Assembly: GCA_021816625.1 (NCBI GenBank)
Contig: JAKAXM010000013.1
Location: 1-64,000 of the forward strand
Length of the DNA: 64,000 nucleotides
Reading direction: 5' to 3'
Origin: Pseudomonadota bacterium
Lineage (GTDB): Bacteria; Pseudomonadota; Gammaproteobacteria; Acidiferrobacterales; Acidiferrobacteraceae
A program made the position numbers and the translations under genes. Within the stretch, counting starts at the first letter, position 1; each line of letters starts with the position of its first letter. The notes beneath the pieces were generated by a model, which saw only the letters and a list, made by a program, of their open reading frames with translations, was not told where the DNA came from and ran no database searches. Positions 17,209-25,639 of the stretch are shown here, in pieces.

Positions 17209-19329
17209 CTAGGTCACGGAGCCGTCTTTGGCGCCATGCGTCCGCAGGAAACGGCGCATGCCGAGGGCCAGCGCCGCGAGTGCTGCCGCAATGAGCGCCA
17301 GGATCGCGATCTGCTTGATCGCGGGGTGCCTGAGGGCGGCGGCGAGGCTATGGGTAAAGAGGGTCACCGCCACGATGCCGGGCGCGACGCCGATGGCCGT
17401 TCCGATGACGAGGTCGCGATAGCGGATCTTCAGGGCCCCGGCACTGGCGGTGACCAGGGTGAAGGGGGCGATGGGTACGAGGCTTACGGCAATCATGGCG
17501 CTCAGGCCTTGGCGGCGCAGGCGGTGGCGCAACTCGTGCCAGTGGTTCTGGCCGAAGCGGTCGAGGGTCTGGTGGCCGATTACGCGGCCGACCATGTAGT
17601 TCAAGGACGCGCTCAAGAGGCAGCCGAGAAAGGCATAGACGAGACTCTGGGGCGGCGCAAAGGTGAGCGCCGTCACGACGATCAGCAGGGTCACGGGGAA
17701 AAAGAGCAGGCCACCGCAGAGGTAGGCCGCCGTGACGATGAGGGGCGTCAAGGCGTAATGGCTCGCCCGGTGGAGCAGGCCGACGAGCCGCGGGACGTTG
17801 AGCCAGACATGCAGGGGCGTGAAATGCCAGAGGGCCCCGAGCGAGGCGAGTCCCGCGATGAGCAGGGCGTTGCGCAAGAGGCGTCCGGCGGCATGCGCAC
17901 GGGCGGTCTCGGGGACATAGCTTTCCACGAGCTCGCGCGCGCTAATCGGTCGCTCCGGGTCGGCGATCACGGTATCGGCTACGGGCGACAAGGTCTCTTC
18001 CGGCGCTTCCGTCAGGGCCTCCAGGTGGCGTTCCTGGCCACGGGCCTTGGCGATGACGGTAAGCCACGAGCCTTCCTGCGCCACCCGCCGGCGCAACTGG
18101 GCAGGGCTTAGCCCCAGGTGTTCGCCGAGCAGGTCGTGGCGCAGATGATCGATCGCCGCCGCGATCCGCGGCTCGCCTGCGCTTTCGATACTGAGGTTGC
18201 ATTCGCTGTCTAGACCCATGGATCGGTTGTTGATATTGGCAGAACCGAGGGTCACAAAGATGTCATCGACGATGAGAACCTTGGAGTGGATCTTTACGCA
18301 GTCGCTACCGAGCCCCGCGATCGCCGGATAGCCGACGTAGAGGCGGTGTTGGTGGTCAGCGGCGCGCAACTTCTTCAAGAGGCGGGCGCGCAGGACCCCC
18401 ATGGTATGGCGCTGGAGCCAGCCTGGGACGGTGTGCGGCAGCACGATCACGATCTCGGGCGGATCGGGCCGGGCGAGTAGGGCGCACAGGGCGTCGCCGG
18501 CGGCCACGCTGGTAAGATACTGGTTTTCGATATAGACGAAGCGTTGGGCCTGGGCCAAGGCATCGATGTACAAGGCGCGGATCTCGGCGATCCCGGGGCG
18601 CCCCTCGTAGGCGCCTTCGGTGCGGCTCAGTGCGATTGGGACGTGGGTGAGCAGCGGGCGTGCCGAGGGCGGCCAGGGCGGGGCTGCCACGGGAGGCGCC
18701 GGCGGGATCTCGCGCCCCGTGGCGCGCCGCCAGCGATCCTGCACGAGCGCGCCGAGCGCCTGGGCGGCAGGCCCACTCACGCAGGCCTGGACGTCATGAA
18801 AGGGCGCATAGGGCCGGCCGGCGGGACCGATACGCCGCGGATCGTGGGGGAGGTGGGCGCGAGTATCCCAGCGGTGGATCGTGAGGTCGAGCCCCCCGAG
18901 GAAGGCCACCTGGTCGTCGATGACGACGATCTTCTGATGATGCGAGCCGGCCGGCGGGTGATGGCCGTCGAGATAGAAGTGCAGGCGCCGATGCGTGCGC
19001 CAGCCGAGCTTGAACGCGGGAAAGGGTTCGCGCTCGAGCGCAAAGATGAGCGAAAAATCCCAGCTTAGGATATGGGCCCGCAGGCTCGGGGTACGCCGGA
19101 TGGCGGCGTCCAGAAAAGGGCCCAAGGGCACGCCGGTTGCCGGATCGGCACCGCCGTTTAGGTGCATGCGGCTGTCGATGTCCCAGCCGCAGATCAACAG
19201 GCGATGACGGGCGCGCGTCACCGCCTCCTGGAAGGCCTCAAAGTACGCCTGACCGTCGATCAGGATACTGAGCGCGTCGGCCTGGACGATGCGCCAGCAG
19301 TTGCGGCCCTCCTTTAGGATTGTGCCCAT
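17209..19329 (-). CDS. Phospholipase D-like protein fused to a VTT/DedA membrane domain
   Basis: A 706-residue two-part protein. The N-terminal half is a phospholipase D/cardiolipin synthase-type enzyme with both HKD motifs intact: His131, Lys133, Asp138 (HQKIVVID) and His348, Lys350, Asp355 (HSKVLIVD), followed by GSANINNRSMG. From about residue 490 the chain becomes strongly hydrophobic with several transmembrane segments and the VTT signature, as in DedA proteins. The fusion tethers phosphatidyl-transfer or hydrolysis chemistry to the membrane, perhaps with lipid transport. It is the first gene of a pair with the EEP hydrolase. Confidence 0.9.
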   Translation of the reverse strand: MGTILKEGRNCWRIVQADALSILIDGQAYFEAFQEAVTRARHRLLICGWDIDSRMHLNGGADPATGVPLGPFLDAAIRRTPSLRAHILSWDFSLIFALEREPFPAFKLGWRTHRRLHFYLDGHHPPAGSHHQKIVVIDDQVAFLGGLDLTIHRWDTRAHLPHDPRRIGPAGRPYAPFHDVQACVSGPAAQALGALVQDRWRRATGREIPPAPPVAAPPWPPSARPLLTHVPIALSRTEGAYEGRPGIAEIRALYIDALAQAQRFVYIENQYLTSVAAGDALCALLARPDPPEIVIVLPHTVPGWLQRHTMGVLRARLLKKLRAADHQHRLYVGYPAIAGLGSDCVKIHSKVLIVDDIFVTLGSANINNRSMGLDSECNLSIESAGEPRIAAAIDHLRHDLLGEHLGLSPAQLRRRVAQEGSWLTVIAKARGQERHLEALTEAPEETLSPVADTVIADPERPISARELVESYVPETARAHAAGRLLRNALLIAGLASLGALWHFTPLHVWLNVPRLVGLLHRASHYALTPLIVTAAYLCGGLLFFPVTLLIVVTALTFAPPQSLVYAFLGCLLSASLNYMVGRVIGHQTLDRFGQNHWHELRHRLRRQGLSAMIAVSLVPIAPFTLVTASAGALKIRYRDLVIGTAIGVAPGIVAVTLFTHSLAAALRHPAIKQIAILALIAAALAALALGMRRFLRTHGAKDGSVT

Positions 19330-19493
19330 GATGCGAGCTTAAGCTCTGGGCGTGGACGCGGCATCGGGCGTACGGTTCCGCGCGCCCGTACCGCGTATAA
19401 GGGCCTAGGGCAGCGCAGGCGGGTCCTCCCAGCCGACAAGCGCACCTTCAAAAGGGCCCGGTCCGTTCTATAGTTGAGGGGGAAGGAGGTCCC

Positions 19494-20129
19494 ATGACTG
19501 ACGATTCGATTTCGACGCTCTATCGCAAAGCCTGCCCCTCGTGTGCGCGCCAGTATGCCCGGGACTCGCGGGCCTGCCCGTACTGTGGTTACGTGGACAC
19601 GCTTACGAGCGAGACGGAGGAGGATCAAGAACGGCTCTACGGGGAATACCTCATGGCCCGCTACAAGCAGTGTCACGACGAGGTCGAAAGGCTGCGCCGC
19701 GAGCTCGCCCTTCATCCGCAGGACCGCGCACGCGACCGCGCCTTGGCGCTGGCCGTGGCCGATTGGCAGGGTGTGAAGCGCGAGCTCGATGCGTATCGCG
19801 ACGGCCGTGATCGGGTAATCGAGGAGCCGCCGCAGCGCGCCGCCGGCAACAAGGAGTATCCGGTCCGCACCGCACCCCTACCCATAGCAGAGGAGCCGCC
19901 GCAGCGCGCGGTCGGCGACAAGGAGTGTCCGGTCTGCACCGCGACATTACCCAACACTGTAAGCCGCTGTGCGTGCGGTTTTGTGTTCGGGGCCGAGGTC
20001 ATACCGGCCGTCACCCTCTGCCCGCATTGTACGGCCACCGTGGCGCCGGGCGCCCATCGCTGCGGCTGCGGCTATATCTTGGCCGCGACGGCGCCGGCCG
20101 CCGGTATCCCGGGGCTGCGCAGGCGCTGA
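19494..20129 (+). CDS. Multi-zinc-ribbon protein with a tandem duplication
   Basis: A 211-residue protein I cannot name. It has three apparently intact zinc-binding knuckles: Cys14/17/28/31, Cys145/148/159/161 and Cys176/179/190/192. Between the first and second lies a charged helical stretch (about 45-105), probably coiled coil. Residues 110-132 and 133-155 are a 23-residue tandem repeat (EEPPQRA start); in the first copy the Cys-Pro-Val-Cys knuckle reads Tyr-Pro-Val-Arg, so metal binding is lost there. GGAAGGAGG precedes the ATG. It is convergent with cbpM and divergent from the PLD gene. It could be a scaffold or nucleic-acid-binding protein. Confidence 0.75.
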   Translation: MTDDSISTLYRKACPSCARQYARDSRACPYCGYVDTLTSETEEDQERLYGEYLMARYKQCHDEVERLRRELALHPQDRARDRALALAVADWQGVKRELDAYRDGRDRVIEEPPQRAAGNKEYPVRTAPLPIAEEPPQRAVGDKECPVCTATLPNTVSRCACGFVFGAEVIPAVTLCPHCTATVAPGAHRCGCGYILAATAPAAGIPGLRRR

Positions 20130-20147
20130 GGAGCGCCTCTGCGGGTC

Positions 20148-20471
20148 TCAGGCCGGCTCGTCGTCGCGCGCGTACAGACTGCGGGCCCTGAGGCCTGCCA
20201 GTTCGCGGCGTAGACCGTCGATCTCCTGCAGCAGATCCATGATGACGGCGACCAGCTCCCAGTCTGTGTCGAGCCCGTGCTTTAGGCGCAAGGCGCGGCG
20301 CACCGCGCGCAGGCAGGAGGCCGGGTAGCGGTCGTCGGCGACGCCTTGTGGGATCAGACCCAGGGCCGTAAGGAGGTCTAAGTCGGCGGCGCTTATGCGA
20401 CCATGGGAGCAGAGTTCGGCGCGCGTGACCGTCGTGAGCTCATCCAATAGGATCGTCTTTATATCGTTCAT
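20148..20471 (-). CDS. cbpM: Chaperone modulator CbpM
   Basis: A 107-residue MerR-like helix-turn-helix protein that binds the J-domain of CbpA and blocks its co-chaperone activity. An N-terminal winged-helix-like region (AELCSHGRISAADLDLLTALGLI) is followed by a C-terminal helix (LLQEIDGLRRELAGLRAR). ATG 20471 overlaps the cbpA stop by one base (TGATG), so translation is probably coupled and the two are made together. The start at 20486 would extend into cbpA and was not used. Identification relies mainly on the cbpA neighbour. Confidence 0.85.
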   Translation of the reverse strand: MNDIKTILLDELTTVTRAELCSHGRISAADLDLLTALGLIPQGVADDRYPASCLRAVRRALRLKHGLDTDWELVAVIMDLLQEIDGLRRELAGLRARSLYARDDEPA

Positions 20472-21403
20472 CAGACAGTCCCCCAATGGGCGCGCGGATC
20501 AAAGGTGAACTCGCGTCCCATGTGCCGAAATAGATCCCGGGCCCGCTCGCTGGTGACGGGGGGATTGACTATCTCGATCAGTACGTACTGGTCCCCCGCC
20601 GGGGTTCCCGGCATGCCGCGCCCCTTCAAGCGGAGCTTCTGGCCGCTCTGCGAGCCTTCCGGCAGACGCAGTTCGACCGGGCCGCCCAGGGTCGGTACCG
20701 TGAAGCGGGCACCGAGCGCCGCTTCCCACGGTGTCACCGGGGCCGTGATATAGAGATCGCGCCCGTCTAGGCGATAAAGCGGATGCGGCGCGATGCCGAT
20801 CTCGAGATACAAGTCACCCGCACCACCCGGTCCGGGATTGCCTTGGCCGGCGAGACGGATCTGCTGTCCGGCCTGTATACCCTTGGGGATACGGACGTTC
20901 AGGGTACGCACTTCGGGTATGATCCGTCCCCGCGCGTCGCGCTGCGGCACCGTCAGGCGGACGGCGCGCGTTGCGCCCTGGAAGGCCTCTTCGAGCGTGA
21001 TCGTGAGGTGGGCATTCTCGTCAGCGCCCCGCGCCTGGCCGCGGCTGCGTCCTCCGCCAAAGAGGCTCTCGAAGAAATCGCTGAATTGGGCACCGTCAAA
21101 GCCGTAGGCGCTGCCTCCCGCCCCCGCCCGCCCTGCGGCGCTTTGCCAGCCTGGCGGCGGGGTGAACTCTTGCTCGGCCTGCCATTGATTGCCGAGCTGA
21201 TCGTAGGCAGCGCGTTTTTCGGGATCCCGCAAGACCTCGTAGGCCTCGCCGATCTCTTTGAAGCGCTCCTCGGCCCGCGGCTCTTTGCTGACGTCTGGGT
21301 GATATTTACGCGCAAGCTTACGGTAGGCCCGCTTGATCTCCTCGGGGCTTGCCGTTCGCTCGACGCCCATGATCTGGTAGTAGTCGCGATAGCGCATGGC
21401 CAT
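20471..21403 (-). CDS. cbpA: Curved-DNA-binding protein / DnaJ-type co-chaperone
   Basis: A 310-residue Hsp40: an N-terminal J-domain with the HPD motif ([10 protein letters not shown], ~35-44), a Gly/Phe-rich linker, then two beta-sandwich substrate-binding domains and a C-terminal dimerisation part. It lacks the cysteine-rich zinc centre of DnaJ, as expected for CbpA. It stimulates DnaK ATPase and binds curved DNA in E. coli. It lies 25 bases after purB on the same strand, with cbpM immediately after it. Start at ATG 21403; a second ATG two codons later is possible. Confidence 0.93.
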   Translation of the reverse strand: MAMRYRDYYQIMGVERTASPEEIKRAYRKLARKYHPDVSKEPRAEERFKEIGEAYEVLRDPEKRAAYDQLGNQWQAEQEFTPPPGWQSAAGRAGAGGSAYGFDGAQFSDFFESLFGGGRSRGQARGADENAHLTITLEEAFQGATRAVRLTVPQRDARGRIIPEVRTLNVRIPKGIQAGQQIRLAGQGNPGPGGAGDLYLEIGIAPHPLYRLDGRDLYITAPVTPWEAALGARFTVPTLGGPVELRLPEGSQSGQKLRLKGRGMPGTPAGDQYVLIEIVNPPVTSERARDLFRHMGREFTFDPRAHWGTV

Positions 21404-21428
21404 TACGTGCGGGCGATACCGCGCACAT

Positions 21429-22799
21429 TCAAGTCTCGGGGCCGCCGCGCGCCTGGAGTTCCGCGTTACCCGTGTAGCGATCGGGGCTGAGCGCGAGCAA
21501 GCGGGTCTTGACCTCGGGTGGCAGGGAGAGCTTGGCGATGAAGTCCTGTAAATCGCGCGCCGTGAGCGTCCGGCCTCGGCTCAGGTCCTTTAGGTCCTCG
21601 TAGCCGCGGGCAAGTCCGAAGCGGCGCATGACGGTCTGGACCGCTTCCGTGAGGACCTCGACATGGGCGGCCAGGTCCTCCTGAAGGCGGGCGGTATTGA
21701 CCGTGAGCTTGGCCAGACCCCGGCTTAAGGAGCGGTAGCCGAGCAGGGCATAGCCAAAGGCGCTGCCGACATTGCGCAGGACGGTCGAGTCGCTCAAGTC
21801 CCGCTGAAAGCGGCTTATGGGCAGTTTGGCGGCGAGATGCTCGAGGAGGGCATTGGCGAGCCCCAGATTGCCCTCGGCATTCTCGAAGTCGATAGGGTTG
21901 ACCTTATGGGGCATGGTCGATGATCCGACCTCGCCGGCGCGGGTCTTTTGACCGAAATAGCCGAGCGCGATATAGCCCCATAGGTCACGGGCGGCATCGA
22001 TCAGGATGGTGTTGGCGCGCGCGACGGCATGGCAGAGGGCCGCGAGATCGTCGTGGGGCTCGATCTGGGTCGTATGGGGGTTTTGGGTGAGACCGAGGCC
22101 GGCCAGTACCCGGGCCGCCAGCGCGGGCCAATCGACGTCGGGATAGGCGGCATAATGGGCATTGTAGTTGCCGACCGCCCCGTTCATCTTGGCCTGCAGC
22201 GTGATCGCCGCCATGTGGTCGCGGGCGCGCTGGAGACGGGTCACGAACACCCGGATCTCCTTGCCGACGGTGGTCGGGGAGGCCGGCTGGCCATGGGTGC
22301 GGGCGAGCATGGGGGTGGCGGCGGCGTTGCGCGCAAGCTCGTCGAGGGCGCTTATGAGGGCATCGAGCGCCGGTTGCAGTACGCCATCGCGCCCGGCACG
22401 CACCATGAGCGTGTAGGCTACGTTATTGATGTCTTCGGAGGTCAGGGCGAAATGCACGAACTCCGCGGCCGCCTGTAATTCGGGGTGGCCCTGCATGAGG
22501 CCGCGCAGATAATATTCGATGGCCTTGACGTCGTGGTTGGTCGTGGCCTCGAGGGTCTTGATCGCTTGCGCCGCCTCTTCATCGAACGTATTGACGAGGC
22601 GCGCCAGTTCCGCACGCGCCGCGGGGCTGAAGGCCGGCAGCTCAGGCACGCCGGTTTCCTCGCTGAGCCCGATGAGCCAGGCGACCTCGGCCTCCAGACG
22701 GGCCCGCATGAGCCCCTGTTCGCTGAAGATGGGGCTAAGCGCCTGAGTCTCGCGGGCGTAGCGGCCGTCCAAGGGGGAGAGTGCAGAGAGTTGCGTCAC
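21429..22799 (-). CDS. purB: Adenylosuccinate lyase
   Basis: Acts twice in purine synthesis, cleaving SAICAR to AICAR and adenylosuccinate to AMP, with release of fumarate. The superfamily signature [11 protein letters not shown] is present in the flexible loop carrying the catalytic serine. GTG 22799 is preceded by AAAGGA and gives 456 residues, the E. coli length, beginning [13 protein letters not shown]. The longer frame to 23018 has no homology in its first 73 codons. It is divergent from a uracil-DNA glycosylase-like gene; in E. coli hflD and mnmA follow purB. Confidence 0.97.
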   Translation of the reverse strand: MTQLSALSPLDGRYARETQALSPIFSEQGLMRARLEAEVAWLIGLSEETGVPELPAFSPAARAELARLVNTFDEEAAQAIKTLEATTNHDVKAIEYYLRGLMQGHPELQAAAEFVHFALTSEDINNVAYTLMVRAGRDGVLQPALDALISALDELARNAAATPMLARTHGQPASPTTVGKEIRVFVTRLQRARDHMAAITLQAKMNGAVGNYNAHYAAYPDVDWPALAARVLAGLGLTQNPHTTQIEPHDDLAALCHAVARANTILIDAARDLWGYIALGYFGQKTRAGEVGSSTMPHKVNPIDFENAEGNLGLANALLEHLAAKLPISRFQRDLSDSTVLRNVGSAFGYALLGYRSLSRGLAKLTVNTARLQEDLAAHVEVLTEAVQTVMRRFGLARGYEDLKDLSRGRTLTARDLQDFIAKLSLPPEVKTRLLALSPDRYTGNAELQARGGPET

Positions 22800-22857
22800 A
22801 AAATATCCTTTCGGCAGCGAGCCGCCATGGTGCGTTGTCAGTGATAGCGAGGTCCTT

Positions 22858-23457
22858 ATGGCCGACCCCTTGTCCCCCTTGAGCCGACTGCTGGCTGAGG
22901 TACGCTCCTGCCAGGCCTGCCCTGACCTACCGCAGGGCCCGCGCCCCATCGTGCAGGCCCATAGTGCCGCCCGCATCCTGATCATAGGCCAAGCCCCCGG
23001 GCGCCGCGTGCATGCCACCGGGATCCCCTGGAACGACCCGAGCGGCGACCGCCTGCGAGGATGGCTGGGCGTGGACCGCGCCGGCTTCTACGGACCGTCC
23101 TTCGCCATCATCCCTACGGGTCTTTGTTACCCCGGCTCCGGCCCCCGCGGCGATCTGCCGCCGCGCGCCCGATGCGCGCCGCTCTGGTTTGCGCGCCTAC
23201 GCGCCCAGTTGCCCGCCATTCGGCTCACGTTGGTTATCGGCCAGTATGCGCAAGCCTACCACCTCGGCACTCCCGCGCGCGGCGCCGTCGCGCCGAACGT
23301 CCGGCGCGCGGCCGATTATGGCGCGTTCTGGCCCTTACCGCACCCCTCCGGGCGCAACAACCAGTGGCTCGCGCGCCACCCGTGGTTCCAAGCCGAGATC
23401 GTCCCGGCGCTCAGGGCCCGGGTGGCGGCGATCCTGGCGGGCGAGCCAGTTCTATGA
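22858..23457 (+). CDS. Uracil-DNA glycosylase superfamily protein with probable Fe-S cysteines
   Basis: A 199-residue protein of the UDG fold. Motif A is GQAPGRR, where family 4 enzymes have GEAPG followed by acidic residues; motif B is HPSGRNN. Cys18, Cys21, Cys90 and Cys106 match the spacing of the [4Fe-4S] ligands of family 4 UDGs (CxxC, then two cysteines 16 apart). The changed motif A makes uracil excision uncertain; another lesion base or a structural role is possible. It is divergent from purB (58-base gap) and its 3' end overlaps mnmA by 47 bases antisense. Confidence 0.82.
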   Translation: MADPLSPLSRLLAEVRSCQACPDLPQGPRPIVQAHSAARILIIGQAPGRRVHATGIPWNDPSGDRLRGWLGVDRAGFYGPSFAIIPTGLCYPGSGPRGDLPPRARCAPLWFARLRAQLPAIRLTLVIGQYAQAYHLGTPARGAVAPNVRRAADYGAFWPLPHPSGRNNQWLARHPWFQAEIVPALRARVAAILAGEPVL

Positions 23458-24511
23458 CTGCCCCGCCCAGGCAGGTGGTGCCGTCATAGAACACCGCCGA
23501 CTGTCCGGGCGTTACCGCGCGCTGGGGGCGGGCAAAATGCACGGTATAGCCGCGGCGGTCGTCGTGCGTAAGGCGCGCCGGCTCCGCCTCTTGGCGATAA
23601 CGGATCTTGACGGATCCGCACCACGGAAGGGCTGGCGCGCGCCCCAGCCAGTGGGGCGGGGCGACCGGGCAGCTCGCCTGGAAAAGACGCGGATGGTCGG
23701 CCCCCTGGGCGATGACGAGGGTATTCTCCCGTAGGTCTTTCTCGGCCACGTACCAGGCCGCGCCGGGACCCCCTATGCCGAGCCCTGAGCGCTGTCCCAC
23801 CGTGTAGAAGATGAGGCCCGGGTGCTCGCCCATGGGGACCCCGTCGACGGTCACGATCGGCCCCGGCTGCGCGCTCAGGTAGCGCTTCAGAAAAGGCGGG
23901 AAGCGCCGCTCGCCGATGAAGCAGATACCGCTGCTGCTGCTGCGCGCGAAATTCGGCAGGCCCAGGGCACGCGCCTCCGCGCGCACGGCGTCCTTGGAGA
24001 GGGCGCCGATCGGAAAGCGTACGTACGGGAGGATTGCGGGGTCCAGGGTGTGCAGAAAATAACTCTGATCCTTGGCGGCATCGCATCCGGCGAGGAGCTG
24101 GGGGCCGTCGGGACCCGGGGCGATGCGGGCATAATGCCCAGTGGCCATGAGGTCCGCGCCAAGCCCCTGGGCATGACGCCAGAAGACGTCAAACTTGATC
24201 TCGCGATTGCACAATACGTCCGGGTTGGGCGTGAGTCCGGCCGCATAGTCGGCGAGGAAGCGCGCAAAGACGCGCTCGCGGTATTCGGCCGCGAAATTCG
24301 CGGCGTGCAGGGGGATCTCCAGGTGTTCGGCCACGGCCCGCGCCGAGGCGTAGTCGGCGGCCGATGCGCAAAAGGTCGCGGTGTCGTCGTCTTCCCAGTT
24401 CTTCATGAAAAGTCCGCTGACGCGCAGACCCGAGGCGAGCAGGCGCGCGGCGGCCACGGCGGAGTCGACTCCGCCGGATAGCGCGACTATGACGTGGGTG
24501 TTCTTGATCAC
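23411..24511 (-). CDS. mnmA: tRNA 2-thiouridylase
   Basis: Thiolates uridine 34 of tRNA-Lys, -Glu and -Gln using ATP and persulfide sulfur. The PP-loop ATP site is ALSGGVDSAVAA at the N-terminus. Catalytic cysteines appear in DVLCNREIKF and SSGICFIGERRF; the central and C-terminal beta-barrel domains follow. GTG 24511 behind a GGGGGCG sequence gives 366 residues, the normal size. The frame extending to 24835 would run into nudJ and has no homology there. purB-mnmA-nudJ-rluE-icd matches the order I recall from E. coli, apart from hflD. Confidence 0.95.
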   Translation of the reverse strand: MIKNTHVIVALSGGVDSAVAAARLLASGLRVSGLFMKNWEDDDTATFCASAADYASARAVAEHLEIPLHAANFAAEYRERVFARFLADYAAGLTPNPDVLCNREIKFDVFWRHAQGLGADLMATGHYARIAPGPDGPQLLAGCDAAKDQSYFLHTLDPAILPYVRFPIGALSKDAVRAEARALGLPNFARSSSSGICFIGERRFPPFLKRYLSAQPGPIVTVDGVPMGEHPGLIFYTVGQRSGLGIGGPGAAWYVAEKDLRENTLVIAQGADHPRLFQASCPVAPPHWLGRAPALPWCGSVKIRYRQEAEPARLTHDDRRGYTVHFARPQRAVTPGQSAVFYDGTTCLGGAVIELARPPGSPPPGP

Positions 24512-24576
24512 TGCGCCCCCGCAGGCGGCCGGCGGCCCGGGACCGGCGCCAGTATAACCGATCCGCGCATCTGGTT

Positions 24577-25017
24577 TTAGGGGTAGGCGAGTGCCGTGAG
24601 CGGGTAACGGCGGCCCTGTTCGTAGTCGCAGACGGCGCGCAGCACCTGCGGCCCGCGGTGGTCGGCACTGCGCGCCGTGAGTTCGGCCCGGGTCAGCCAG
24701 AGTGCCCGACAGATCCCGGTATCCAGGGGGCGTTCGGGGTGGTGAGTTGTGACCGCGCCCGTGAAGGCAAAGCGCAGATAACAGATCCCGTTGGCGGCCT
24801 CGTAGTGGTAGATGCCCAGCAAGGCCTGCGGGCAAAAGTCCCAGCCGGTCTCTTCCAGGGTCTCACGGACCACGGCGTCGATCAGGGATTCGCGGGCCTC
24901 GAGATGGCCGGCGGGCTGATTGATGACGAGCCGGCCGCCCACGGTTTCCTCAACCAGCAGGAAGCGGCCGTCCCGTTCCGTGACCGCGGCTACTGTGACG
25001 TGGATGTCAGCGGCCAT
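24577..25017 (-). CDS. nudJ: NUDIX hydrolase, NudJ type
   Basis: A 146-residue Mg-dependent pyrophosphohydrolase. The NUDIX box [20 protein letters not shown] (residues ~38-57) has all consensus acidic residues. NudJ of E. coli removes phosphates from nucleoside triphosphates and from the thiamin precursor HMP-PP. Assignment to NudJ rests on its position between mnmA and rluE, as recalled from E. coli, and on size. Its start overlaps the end of rluE by 11 bases. Confidence 0.9.
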   Translation of the reverse strand: MAADIHVTVAAVTERDGRFLLVEETVGGRLVINQPAGHLEARESLIDAVVRETLEETGWDFCPQALLGIYHYEAANGICYLRFAFTGAVTTHHPERPLDTGICRALWLTRAELTARSADHRGPQVLRAVCDYEQGRRYPLTALAYP

Positions 25018-25558
25018 AAGGGACGTCAGTCGAGCGGTATTGGCCGACCGGGAGGCCGTCTAGGGTGTAGGGGCCCACAGCGTACCGGATGAGCCGCAGG
25101 GTGGGGTGTCCGATGGCGGCCGTCATGCGCCGGACCTGACGGTTGCGGCCCTCACGGAGGGTGAGCGCAATCCAACTCGTCGGGATGTAGCGGCGTGTGC
25201 GTATCGGCGGCGTGCGTGGCCACAGGGCGGGTTCCGCGAGCGGCGCGATCAGCGCCGGACGCGTGGGTAGGCCATCGAGCACGACGCCGCGCGCAAGCCC
25301 TGCGAGGGCGTCGGCGCTGGGCACCCCCTCGACCTGCGCCCAGTAGGTCTTCGCCCAGCCTTCGCCGGGGCGCGTGATCCGGGTGGCGAGCGCCGCGGAG
25401 TCGGTCAGCAACAGCAGTCCCTCGGAGTCGAGATCCAGGCGGCCTGCCGGATAGACATGGGGTATGGGTATGAATTCCTTCAAGGTGGCGCGCCCATGGG
25501 GGTCCGTAAAGCGCGTCAATACGCCGTATGGTTTGTTAAAAAGTATCAACTGTGCCAT
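25007..25558 (-). CDS. rluE: 23S rRNA pseudouridine synthase RluE
   Basis: Makes a pseudouridine in 23S rRNA (position 2457 in E. coli). It lacks an S4 domain, as RluE does, and starts directly with the catalytic fold: [11 protein letters not shown], the nucleophile motif [14 protein letters not shown], and [13 protein letters not shown] 25558 gives 183 residues; the start at 25573 adds five non-conserved residues. Neighbours mnmA, nudJ and icd are in the order recalled from E. coli. A TATAAT hexamer lies 40 bases upstream. Confidence 0.92.
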   Translation of the reverse strand: MAQLILFNKPYGVLTRFTDPHGRATLKEFIPIPHVYPAGRLDLDSEGLLLLTDSAALATRITRPGEGWAKTYWAQVEGVPSADALAGLARGVVLDGLPTRPALIAPLAEPALWPRTPPIRTRRYIPTSWIALTLREGRNRQVRRMTAAIGHPTLRLIRYAVGPYTLDGLPVGQYRSTDVPYGR

Positions 25559-25580
25559 GTCCTGTCTGCGCAAGGTTCGC

Positions 25581-25603
25581 TACAATCGGCCTTGGGCATT
25601 ATA
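25581..25603. promoter_or_regulatory. Divergent -10-like elements between rluE and icd
   Basis: The 80-base gap carries TACAAT on the plus strand (25581-25586, toward icd) and a perfect TATAAT on the minus strand (25598-25603, toward rluE). I see no good -35 box for either, so these are candidates only. Confidence 0.3.
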
Positions 25604-25639
25604 TCGCGCGGCGCGGCCCGCGGCTAAAACGAGGACGAC

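Noticed and set aside
17236-18111. 291-codon plus-strand ORF opposite the phospholipase D gene
   Set aside because: Shadow frame with Gly/Arg/Asp-rich composition, no motif and no ribosome site; the minus strand carries both HKD motifs and the VTT domain.
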